DNA of 5,867 nucleotides from Pseudomonadota bacterium (lineage in GTDB: Bacteria; Pseudomonadota; Alphaproteobacteria; UBA8366; JADFVY01): contig DAOVHN010000175.1 of NCBI GenBank assembly GCA_030671915.1, forward strand, positions 1 through 5,867. The letters run 5' to 3'. The notes beneath the pieces were generated by a model, which was given only the letters and a program-made list of their open reading frames with translations, made no database searches and was not told where the DNA came from. Shown one piece after another: positions 1 to 5,546 of the stretch. How positions within the stretch are numbered: position 1 is the stretch's first letter; each line of letters opens with the position of its first letter. The position numbers and the translations under genes are program-made.

Positions 1-123
1 CAGAACCTCACCCAGGGCGGCGCCGCCGTTGAGCTCGTTGACCGTTTCGATCAACTGCTTGTGCTGTTCGTCCAGCAGATCGTTGCCGACGCTGTACTCG
101 TCCTTCCAGACCATCGTCGCCAT
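1..123 (-). CDS. Bacteriohemerythrin, N-terminal part (cut by window edge)
   Basis: Only the first 41 codons are inside the window; the gene continues beyond position 1. The peptide begins MATMVWKDEYSVGNDLLDEQ and continues HKQLIETVNEL. This matches the start of the hemerythrin fold: an aromatic N-terminal arm (Trp6, Tyr10), the YSVG turn, then the first helix with D-E-Q-H, where His21 would be the first di-iron ligand, followed by the Leu and Asn typical of the family. Hemerythrins bind O2 reversibly at a non-haem di-iron site and serve in O2 carriage, storage or sensing; none of the later ligands is visible here. The ATG at 123 follows a weak GGGGTGG with only 3 nt spacing. The ATG at Met4 (112-114) is an alternative start with 12 nt spacing. 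Divergent from the dehydrogenase gene. Whether it is single-domain or the front of a larger protein cannot be seen. Confidence 0.8.
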   Translation of the reverse strand, partial: MATMVWKDEYSVGNDLLDEQHKQLIETVNELNGGAALGEVL

Positions 124-169
124 GGGCCACCCCGCGCGGTTTCCCCCGCATGGCCCGCCAGATACCCCG

Positions 170-186
170 ACGCCGTTCATCGGCGT
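170..186 (-). promoter_or_regulatory. Small stem-loop in the hemerythrin leader
   Basis: ACGCCG at 170-175 and CGGCGT at 181-186 form a perfect 6-bp inverted repeat around a 5-nt loop. It ends 46 bases upstream of the hemerythrin ATG. It could be an operator half-site pair or a leader hairpin. No T-run follows on either strand, so it is not a canonical terminator. The dyad itself is visible; its function is unknown. Confidence 0.3.
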
Positions 187-492
187 TCAAATAGTTATGC
201 CCCCTGTTAACACAATTCCGCGGGCCGGGCCAACTCCTCGCACAGGTGAAAGGGGGCAGATACCAGCCAGTCGACTAGTGTATTGGCGTCCAAACAGTTG
301 TTCATTATTGGGGGTCGCCGTTTGTAAAATATTTCTCCCACCTAGATGTGATGTCTCAGGTAGTAAATGCCACCACCATCCTAGCATAAGTAGTGGCACT
401 CGCCCCCACGCCGCAATCCCGACAGCACGCGTCGCACCGCCGTTAGCCGTGAATCCCCTCCGGTGGTGTGGATTACCCTTGGATTTTCGGAC

Positions 493-531
493 AACGCACG
501 GGCCCCCGATACGGGGCGCTGGGCGTGCGTT
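493..531 (+). promoter_or_regulatory. Inverted repeat just upstream of the dehydrogenase ribosome binding site
   Basis: AACGCACG (493-500) and CGTGCGTT (524-531) are a perfect 8-bp inverted repeat around a 23-base spacer. The spacer can itself pair CCCC (504-507) with GGGG (513-516). The repeat ends 8 bases before the GGGAGG ribosome binding site of the downstream gene. It could therefore be a leader hairpin that influences translation, or an operator for a dimeric repressor. Both readings are inference. Confidence 0.35.
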
Positions 532-539
532 CATGCATC

Positions 540-545
540 GGGAGG
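540..545 (+). promoter_or_regulatory. Ribosome binding site of the dehydrogenase gene
   Basis: GGGAGG lies 8 bases before the ATG at 554, a normal spacing, and fixes that start codon. The N-terminal flavin-binding strand begins at residue 6 from this ATG, which agrees with family members. Confidence 0.75.
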
Positions 546-553
546 CATAGGCC

Positions 554-2989
554 ATGAAGGATACTGCGCGCGTTGTGGTGATCGGGGGCGGGGTTGTCGG
601 CGCTTCCATGCTCTATCACCTGGCGAAGAAGGGCTGGACGGATTGCGTGCTGCTGGAGCGCACCGAGCTTACCGCCGGGTCGACCTGGCATGCGGCGGGG
701 CTGCTGCCGCTGTTCAACATGTCCTATTCCGTCGGCCAGCTGCACAAATATTCGGTGAAGCTGTATGGGGGGCTGGAAGCGGAGACCGGCCAGTCGGTGG
801 GCCTCGCCAAGGTCGGCAATCTGCGCCTCGCCACCAACCAGGACCGCATGGACGAATACCACCACTACGCCGGCACCGCGGCGACCATCGGCGTGCATGT
901 CGAGTTCAAGACGCCTGAAGAAATCAAGGAAATGGTGCCGTTTGCGAACGTGGAGGGGCTGGTTGGCGGCATCCTGCACACGGAAGACGGCTATATCCAG
1001 TCGGCGGACGTCACCATGGCGATGGCCAAGGGCGCGCGCGACATGGGCGCGACGATCCACCAGCAGACGCCGGTGATCGCAATCGAGCGCACATCGGGCG
1101 GCGAGTGGCTGGTCAGGACCGAAAAGGGCGACATCCGCTGCGAGCATGTGGTCAGCGCCACCGGCAACTATGCGCGCCAGACCGGCCGCATGGTCGGGTT
1201 GGATATCCCCGTCGTCCCGGTTCAGCACCAGTATATCGTCACCGAGGCGCATCCCCTGCTGCAGGAGCGCAAGGCCAAGGGCCTGCCGGAAATGCCGGTG
1301 TTCCGCGAATCCGACGCCTCCTACTATCTGCGCGAAGAGCGCCAGGGCCTGATCCTGGGCCCCTACGAGGTCGGCGCGCCGGCCGTGTTCCTGGACGGCG
1401 TGACGCCGGGCTTCGAGAAGGACCTGTTCCCCGCCGACCTGGACCGGCTGGAGCCGCATATCGAGGCCGCGATCAACCGCATCCCGATCTTCGCGGAGGT
1501 CGGCATCAAGGATGTGATAAACGGCCCCATCGCCTATACGCCGGACGGCAACCCGATTGTCGGCCCGGCGCCGGGGTTGAAGAATTTCTGGCTCAGCGAG
1601 GGCCACAGCTTCGGCATCACCGCGGCCGGCGGGGCGGGATGGCAGCTCGCCGAGTGGATCGTCGAGGGCCGGCCGACCGTCGACATGCTGGGCGTCGACC
1701 CGCGGCGTTTCGGCGAGCATGCCTCGCGGGCATACCTCAAGACCAAGAACGAGGAAGCCTACGCGAACGTCTTCACCACCCATTTCCATGACGAGGAGAG
1801 GCCGGCCTGCCGCCCGCTGCGCACGATGCCCTGCTACGACCGGATGAAGGAAAAGGGCGCGGTGTTTGGCCATGTCTTCGGCTGGGAGCGGCCCAACTGG
1901 TTCGCGCCGGAGGGCGTGGAGCCCAGGGATGTCTGGTCGTTCCGGCGCACGAATTATTTCGAGCATGTCGGCAACGAATGCAAGAACGTGATGGAGAATG
2001 TCGGCGTGCTGGACATGTCGGCCTTCGCCAAGTTCCGCGTTTCCGGCCCCGGCGCCGAGGCGTGGCTGGACAACCTGGTGGCCAACCGCCTGCCGAAGAA
2101 GATCGGCCGGGTCGGGCTGTGCCATGCGCTGAACATAGAGGGCGGCGTGCGCACGGAATTCACGATTACGCGCGACGGGCCGGACGAATTCTATCTGGTC
2201 TCAGCAGGGGCGCTGGAACGCTTCGACTGGGATTACCTGGTCAAGCAGGCGCCCGACGACGGCTCGGTGCGGCTCGACAAGATCACCACGCAACATGGCG
2301 TGCTGGTGGTGGCCGGGCCGAAATCGCGCGAATTGATGAGCCGGGTCACCGACTGCGATTTGTCCAACGAGGCCTTCCCCTGGTTGACCAGCCAGTTCAG
2401 CGATGTGGGCGTGGCCCACTGCCGGCTTGTTCGCGTTAATTTCGTCGGCGAGCTGGGCTGGGAAATCCATCACCCGATCGAAATGCAAAATCATATCTTC
2501 GATGCGCTGTTCGCGGCCGGCGAGGATCTGGGCCTGAAACCCTTCGGCATCCGGGCGATGAACTCGATGCGGTTGGAGAAATCCTACCGGTTGGTCGGCA
2601 CCGAGATGTCGATCGAATATGCGGCGTTCGAATCGGGGCTGGACCGCTTCGTGCACCCGAACAAGGGTGAGTTCACCGGCCGCGACGCGCTGGTGAAATG
2701 GCGCGAGAAGGGCTTCGCCAACCAGTTCGTCACACTGGAAGTCCACGGCGTCACCGACGCCGACGCGCTGGGCAACGAACCGCTGTTCATCGGCGGCGAA
2801 ATGGTCGGCCGCGCGACCGCCGGCGGCTATGGCTGGCGCCTGGGCAAGAGCCTCGCCATCGGCTTCCTGCGCCCGGAGCATGCGGCAGTCGGCACCGAGA
2901 TCGAGATCGACGTGCTGGGGACCATGCTGAAGGCCGCGGTGGTCGCGGAAAGCCCCTACGACCCGGAAAACGCGAAGCTGCGGGGGTAG
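554..2989 (+). CDS. FAD- and tetrahydrofolate-dependent N-methyl amino acid dehydrogenase (dimethylglycine/sarcosine dehydrogenase family)
   Basis: 811 residues, about the full length of bacterial dimethylglycine dehydrogenases. Domains in order: a DAO-type FAD oxidoreductase (about 5-375) with the dinucleotide fold G11-G-G13-V-V-G16, Glu35 at the end of the second strand, and G-S-T-W-His46-A-A-G, where the family His carries covalent FAD; the second flavin/active-site segment around 324-370 (SEGHSFGITAAGG); a short linking domain (about 376-433); then a GcvT-like aminomethyltransferase domain (about 434-710) with VGELGWEI at 631-638; and a GcvT C-terminal barrel (about 718-805). In this family the flavin half oxidises an N-methyl group and the GcvT half captures the one-carbon unit as 5,10-methylene-tetrahydrofolate; the electron acceptor is often an electron-transfer flavoprotein. 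No signal peptide is evident, so cytoplasmic. Dimethylglycine is the preferred substrate because an MttB-type demethylase lies next door, but sarcosine or another N-methyl amine cannot be excluded. Convergent with the corrinoid gene. Confidence 0.88.
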   Translation: MKDTARVVVIGGGVVGASMLYHLAKKGWTDCVLLERTELTAGSTWHAAGLLPLFNMSYSVGQLHKYSVKLYGGLEAETGQSVGLAKVGNLRLATNQDRMDEYHHYAGTAATIGVHVEFKTPEEIKEMVPFANVEGLVGGILHTEDGYIQSADVTMAMAKGARDMGATIHQQTPVIAIERTSGGEWLVRTEKGDIRCEHVVSATGNYARQTGRMVGLDIPVVPVQHQYIVTEAHPLLQERKAKGLPEMPVFRESDASYYLREERQGLILGPYEVGAPAVFLDGVTPGFEKDLFPADLDRLEPHIEAAINRIPIFAEVGIKDVINGPIAYTPDGNPIVGPAPGLKNFWLSEGHSFGITAAGGAGWQLAEWIVEGRPTVDMLGVDPRRFGEHASRAYLKTKNEEAYANVFTTHFHDEERPACRPLRTMPCYDRMKEKGAVFGHVFGWERPNWFAPEGVEPRDVWSFRRTNYFEHVGNECKNVMENVGVLDMSAFAKFRVSGPGAEAWLDNLVANRLPKKIGRVGLCHALNIEGGVRTEFTITRDGPDEFYLVSAGALERFDWDYLVKQAPDDGSVRLDKITTQHGVLVVAGPKSRELMSRVTDCDLSNEAFPWLTSQFSDVGVAHCRLVRVNFVGELGWEIHHPIEMQNHIFDALFAAGEDLGLKPFGIRAMNSMRLEKSYRLVGTEMSIEYAAFESGLDRFVHPNKGEFTGRDALVKWREKGFANQFVTLEVHGVTDADALGNEPLFIGGEMVGRATAGGYGWRLGKSLAIGFLRPEHAAVGTEIEIDVLGTMLKAAVVAESPYDPENAKLRG

Positions 2990-3009
2990 GGGAAGGCACC
3001 GGCTTTCCC
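2990..3009 (+). terminator. Hairpin between convergent genes, probable terminator
   Basis: Directly after the dehydrogenase TAG, GGGAAGGC (2990-2997) pairs with GCTTTCCC (3002-3009) around the tetraloop ACCG (2998-3001). This gives 8 pairs, one of them G-U on the plus transcript. The facing corrinoid gene ends at 3011, so the hairpin fills almost the whole gap between the two stop codons. No T-run follows on either strand, so it is not a textbook intrinsic terminator. It may stop or slow polymerase from both sides or protect the 3' ends. It is slightly stronger in the plus transcript, because the G-U pair becomes an A·C mismatch on the other strand. Confidence 0.5.
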
Positions 3010-3010
3010 G

Positions 3011-3658
3011 CTATGCCGCCCCGATCATGCGCCGCGCCAGTTCCACCGCGCCCGGCGCGTCGGCGGCGAAGCCGTCGGCGCCGATGGCGTCGGCGAATTC
3101 CTGGTTGACCGGCGCGCCGCCGATCATGATATGGCCGTTCCAGCCCTCCTTGCGCAGCAGCTGGATGGTCTTGCCCATATTCGGCATCGTCGTGGTCAGC
3201 AGCGCCGACATGCCGATGACATCCGGGTGATGCTCATGCACGGCCTCGAGAAAATTCTCCGGCGGCACGTCGACGCCGAGATTGACGACCGTGAAACCCG
3301 CACCCTCCAGCATCATGCCGACCAGATTCTTGCCGATATCGTGCAGGTCGCGATGCACCGTGCCCAGCACGATCGTGCCGACGGGTTTGCTGTCTGTATC
3401 GGCCAGCAGCGGCCGCAGCACCTCCAGCCCCGCCTTCATCGCCCTGGCCGCCATCAGCATTTCCGGCACGAACAGCGCGCCCTCGCTGAATAAATCGCCG
3501 ACTTCGTCCATCGCCGAGATCAGCGCGTCGTTCAGGATGACCTGCAGGTCCGTGCCATGGGCCAACTCTTCACGGACCAGCCGTTCGGTCTTTTCGTCCT
3601 CGTAATCGAGGACCGCTTCGAATATGGCGTCCAGCCGTTCGTCCAGCGAGCCTGTCAT
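3011..3658 (-). CDS. Corrinoid (B12-binding) methyl-carrier protein of the MtbC/MttC/MtgC type
   Basis: 215 residues, the usual size for methyltransferase corrinoid proteins. Residues about 1-88 form the helical cap domain, with the family signature FVPEMLMAARAM at 63-74. Residues about 92-213 form the Rossmann-like B12-binding domain with D104-L-H106-D-I-G109, where His106 is the lower cobalt ligand, the S-A-L-L-T segment at 151-155 and Gly180-Gly181 near the nucleotide tail. Proteins of this family carry a methyl group on cobalamin between a substrate-specific methyltransferase and an acceptor methyltransferase. The ATG at 3658 is preferred over one 14 codons upstream because GAGGAGAG lies 7 bases before it, and the upstream alternative overlaps the end of the methyltransferase gene. 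It is the second gene of an operon, 13 bases after that gene. The family call is firm; which methylamine pathway it serves is inferred from the partner. Confidence 0.9.
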   Translation of the reverse strand: MTGSLDERLDAIFEAVLDYEDEKTERLVREELAHGTDLQVILNDALISAMDEVGDLFSEGALFVPEMLMAARAMKAGLEVLRPLLADTDSKPVGTIVLGTVHRDLHDIGKNLVGMMLEGAGFTVVNLGVDVPPENFLEAVHEHHPDVIGMSALLTTTMPNMGKTIQLLRKEGWNGHIMIGGAPVNQEFADAIGADGFAADAPGAVELARRMIGAA

Positions 3659-3665
3659 TCCCGTA

Positions 3666-3673
3666 CTCTCCTC
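3666..3673 (-). promoter_or_regulatory. Ribosome binding site overlapping the upstream stop codon
   Basis: The minus-strand sequence GATTGAGGAGAG places the TGA stop of the methyltransferase gene (3672-3674) directly on the Shine-Dalgarno GAGGAGAG of the corrinoid gene, with 7 bases to its ATG. A ribosome finishing the first gene stops on the initiation site of the second. This arrangement favours translational coupling and matched amounts of the two partner proteins. Confidence 0.75.
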
Positions 3674-5255
3674 AATCCAGTATCGCCTTGTCGGCTGCAA
3701 CCACGATCCGGTTTATCTCCGCAACCGCATCCTCGCCGGGAAGGCCGGGCGGCACCTCCCGCTTCATCAGCCGGTCATAGATCGCGCGCGCATTGTCGAT
3801 CTCGCTGCGCCGGCCGGCCGCTTCGTAAGGATCGCGCGCCAGCTTCAGGAAGGCGCTGGGCTCGAACACGTCGCGGCAATGTTTCAGCGTATGCTCGTTG
3901 GCCAGGAAATGGCCGCCCTGCGGCACGTCCATCATCAGATCCCAGGCCAGGGTTTCGTCGTCGATCTCCGGCGTGCGCATCCAGGCCCGCTGCATGGAGC
4001 CCAGCTCGCTGTCGAGGATCGCCTGGATGGGGCTGAACACGGTGGCGCATTCGAGTTGGCCGACACCGCCCAGGATATCCGCCCCCGACTGCCCCACGAT
4101 GAAGTTGACCAGCGCCCGTTCCGCCATCGACTGGCCGCCGAGGTCGGGCGTGTCCGAGCCCGACCCGTAAGTGTGCGTCATCAGGCCGAAGCCGCGTTTG
4201 CAGACCTGTACCGCCATGGCCGCGCCCGACAGCGCCTCGACGCTGGCCTGCAGCGACCGCCCGGTGCGCATGTCCAGCGCGAAGATCAGCGGCGTTGCGA
4301 TCAGCGGCGTGCCGGGGGCCAGGATATGGGTCAGCGTCACCAGCGCCAGGATCTCGGCCGCCGCCATCAGCACCGTGCCCGGCATGGTGACCGGCGCGGT
4401 GCCGCCGGCGGTCGGCAGGCTGCAGGCATGGATCGGCACGCCGTAGCGGCCGCACTGGATGATCGCCTCGATGTCCATTTCCTTGAACTCGAAGGGCGAA
4501 AAGGAACAGGCGATACAGCTTACGATGGGGCGGGCGCGCAGGTTCTCCTCGCCGCCCGCCGCGACCGCCGCCATCTCCAGCAGGAAGCGGGCGTTCAGCA
4601 CGTCGTAGGGCTGAATCCAGTTATGCTTTTCCGAGTTCGCCAACATGGTGGCGAGGCCGTGGATATCCGAGGTGCGTTCGGGCACGCCGTTGACGAAGGG
4701 ATGGGCGATGAAGCCGACTTCCGGCAGCCCGTCGCCGATCGCCGCGATGGCTTTCACATCGTCCATCACCAGCTTGCGCCATTTGCCGGCCGGCTCGTTG
4801 AAGCCGTGCGCGCCGGTGCCGGTACGCATGTGGAATGTGTTGTCGGGGCGCGGGATTTCCAGATCGTGCCGCCCGGACTTGCTGCAGAGCGTCACCGCGC
4901 GCGGCGTCGCCGCCAGCGCCTCCTCGGCCAGGGCGCGCGGGATGCGTACCAGCCTGCCGTCCACATCCACCTTGCAGCCCGCCTCGCTCAGCTTTGCAGC
5001 CGCGGCCGCATGGCTGACATGGATGCCGTGCTCTTCGAGAATGAGGTAGCTGCGCTCGACGAATTCATCGACCCGCGCATCGTCCAGATAGGCGAATGAT
5101 GGCCTTGCCGCCGACCCGCCGGCGGGCAGCGGCTTCGGCATGGCTACGTCGAAATCCGTGGAGGCGGCTTCTGGCGCGACCGTCTCGCCGCTCTTTGCCG
5201 CCAGCCGGTCCCGCCGGCTTCTGCGTTTGGTGGAAGACTTTGCGTCGTTGCCCAT
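3672..5255 (-). CDS. MttB-superfamily corrinoid-dependent methyltransferase, non-pyrrolysine type
   Basis: 527 residues, close to the family's usual length. Family features are visible through the barrel: the S-Y-L-I-L-E-E-H-G-I region (69-78), FHMRTGTGAHGF (141-152), an A-E-I-L-A segment and the P-G-T-P-L-I then D-M-R-T-G region (300-332), and a C-terminal P-Q-G-G-H-F-L-A-N-E-H-T-L segment (445-457). True archaeal trimethylamine MttB reads an internal amber codon as pyrrolysine; this frame is open throughout and ends in TGA, so it belongs to the non-pyrrolysine branch. Characterised members of that branch demethylate quaternary amines (MtgB on glycine betaine; others on proline betaine, carnitine or butyrobetaine). 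Substrate here is inferred, with glycine betaine favoured by the neighbouring dehydrogenase. The first 50 or so residues are basic and Ala/Ser-rich, probably disordered. The ATG at 5255 has CTGGAG 8 bases upstream; an in-frame ATG at 5315 lacks one. First gene of an operon with the corrinoid protein. Confidence 0.88.
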   Translation of the reverse strand: MGNDAKSSTKRRSRRDRLAAKSGETVAPEAASTDFDVAMPKPLPAGGSAARPSFAYLDDARVDEFVERSYLILEEHGIHVSHAAAAAKLSEAGCKVDVDGRLVRIPRALAEEALAATPRAVTLCSKSGRHDLEIPRPDNTFHMRTGTGAHGFNEPAGKWRKLVMDDVKAIAAIGDGLPEVGFIAHPFVNGVPERTSDIHGLATMLANSEKHNWIQPYDVLNARFLLEMAAVAAGGEENLRARPIVSCIACSFSPFEFKEMDIEAIIQCGRYGVPIHACSLPTAGGTAPVTMPGTVLMAAAEILALVTLTHILAPGTPLIATPLIFALDMRTGRSLQASVEALSGAAMAVQVCKRGFGLMTHTYGSGSDTPDLGGQSMAERALVNFIVGQSGADILGGVGQLECATVFSPIQAILDSELGSMQRAWMRTPEIDDETLAWDLMMDVPQGGHFLANEHTLKHCRDVFEPSAFLKLARDPYEAAGRRSEIDNARAIYDRLMKREVPPGLPGEDAVAEINRIVVAADKAILD

Positions 5256-5263
5256 GGCCCATG

Positions 5264-5269
5264 CTCCAG
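5264..5269 (-). promoter_or_regulatory. Ribosome binding site of the MttB-like gene
   Basis: CTGGAG on the minus strand, 8 bases before the ATG at 5255. It decides the start: the longer in-frame options at 5315 and 5510 have no Shine-Dalgarno, and their extra residues cross the predicted promoter. Confidence 0.65.
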
Positions 5270-5282
5270 GCTGTATCCGCGC

Positions 5283-5295
5283 CGCATCGGATGCG
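5283..5295 (-). promoter_or_regulatory. Palindromic operator candidate in the methyltransferase leader
   Basis: CGCATCGGATGCG: CGCATC at 5283-5288 and GATGCG at 5290-5295 are perfect inverted arms around one base (5289). The dyad lies just downstream of the predicted transcription start near 5300 and about 14 bases before the ribosome binding site. This is a typical place for a repressor operator, although a short RNA hairpin (stem CGCAT/ATGCG, loop CGG) is also possible. No regulator gene is adjacent. Confidence 0.35.
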
Positions 5296-5306
5296 ACGCT
5301 AATATT

Positions 5307-5336
5307 CGTATACATACAACAAGAGGGCTGTGTCCA
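5307..5336 (-). promoter_or_regulatory. Probable sigma70-type promoter of the methyltransferase/corrinoid operon
   Basis: On the minus strand, TGGACA (5331-5336, five of six to TTGACA) is followed after 18 bases by TATACG (5307-5312, four of six to TATAAT), in a locally AT-rich stretch. Transcription would start near 5300 and give a leader of about 45 bases. This is the best hexamer pair I could find upstream of the operon. It is supported by position and composition, not by comparison with relatives. Confidence 0.45.
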
Positions 5337-5367
5337 GCCAAATAGCCATACTGTCAGGCCGGATGTT

Positions 5368-5540
5368 TTATCGCAATTCCAGAAGCAACGGCTGGTGATC
5401 CGAGGCGTCGGCTTCCTGATTAACCTCAAGCCGCCTGGTGCGCGCGCCACGCATCTTTCAGCGCCAGCGTGCCATTGGCGAAGGGCGCGACGAAGCAAAC
5501 GGCCCCACACTGATTGATTCGGATCAATTCCTCGCCGCCG
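5368..5540 (-). pseudogene. Frameshifted C-terminal relic of an endonuclease/exonuclease/phosphatase (EEP) family gene
   Basis: On the minus strand, codons from 5430 down to a TAA at 5368-5370 read LEVNQEADASDHQPLLLELR. The A-S-D-H-x-P-L-L-x-E-L ending is the hallmark C-terminus of EEP-fold nucleases and phosphatases, whose Asp-His pair is catalytic. In a different frame just upstream, ending in a TGA at 5426-5428, the sequence reads ...IRINQ...CFVAPFANGTLALKDAWRAHQAA. This resembles the R-I-D-x-x-F-V strand that normally comes about 30-40 residues before the SDH motif, with the Asp replaced by Asn. A single-base frameshift near 5426-5440 would join them. Nothing like the rest of an EEP protein (usually well over 200 residues) is seen upstream, and the sensor gene starts 130 bases away on the other strand. 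I therefore read it as a degraded tail, not a sequencing error. The motif match is visual, not a database result. Confidence 0.4.
5514..5527 (+). promoter_or_regulatory. Perfect FNR/FixK-type binding site
   Basis: TTGATTCGGATCAA matches the CRP/FNR-family consensus TTGAT-N4-ATCAA at all ten defined positions, and the dyad extends one further pair on each side (5513 A, 5528 T). It is recognised in proteobacteria by FNR, Anr, FixK or FnrL, which act under low oxygen. Its centre (between 5520 and 5521) is 41.5 bases upstream of a start predicted from a TGA-TAGACT extended -10 element, which suggests the sensor gene as its target. It also overlaps the possible EEP relic. Confidence 0.6.
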
Positions 5541-5546
5541 CCATGC

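Larger units (their letters stand above)
124..553. other. Divergent intergenic region with no convincing gene
   Basis: This 430-base stretch separates the hemerythrin (minus) from the dehydrogenase (plus) and must carry promoters for both. Its middle, roughly 190-395, is clearly richer in A/T than the flanking genes. It contains three CTAG tetramers (275-278, 342-345, 381-384), the only ones in the window. Long open frames cross it on both strands, but they have no recognisable protein motif and are expected in GC-rich DNA. I searched by eye for sigma70 promoters and found no hexamer pair good enough to annotate. Two dyads near the genes are listed separately. No tRNA, riboswitch or CRISPR pattern was recognised. 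Confidence 0.6.

Noticed and set aside
298..330. Promoter-like strings TTGTTC and TAAAAT (plus), or TTTACA and AATAAT (minus)
   Set aside because: The spacings are 21 and 13 bases, outside the usable range, so neither pair is a credible sigma70 promoter.
368..398. TGCCAC/GTGGCA inverted repeat
   Set aside because: Only 6 bp with a 19-base loop; expected by chance in a region of this size.
124..553. Possible glycine, SAM or cobalamin riboswitch before the dehydrogenase
   Set aside because: I found no match to the conserved cores of these classes; only an unassigned dyad is present.
29..609. Open frames of 173 (plus) and 140 (minus) codons across the first intergenic region
   Set aside because: There is no domain pattern, they overlap the start of two well supported genes, and their codon use is unlike the neighbours.
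473..2125. A 550-codon open frame on the minus strand opposite the dehydrogenase
   Set aside because: It has no recognisable motif, lies fully antisense to a clear enzyme, and is rich in Arg/Ala/His as expected from the reverse reading of GC-rich codons.
3659..3700. Longer start for the corrinoid protein (ATG at 3700)
   Set aside because: It would overlap the methyltransferase C-terminus, while the ATG at 3658 has an excellent ribosome binding site and the expected family N-terminus.
3624..5099. A 491-codon open frame on the plus strand opposite the methyltransferase
   Set aside because: It is a shadow of the mttB-like gene: no domain signature, very Arg/Gln/His-rich composition, and no supporting ribosome binding site.
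3672..5255. Pyrrolysine-encoding amber codon as in archaeal trimethylamine MttB
   Set aside because: The frame has no internal TAG and ends in TGA, so this is a non-pyrrolysine homologue.
5256..5510. Longer start for the methyltransferase (ATG at 5510 or 5315)
   Set aside because: No Shine-Dalgarno at either; the added residues would cross the predicted promoter, the dyad and the EEP-like relic and do not resemble the family.
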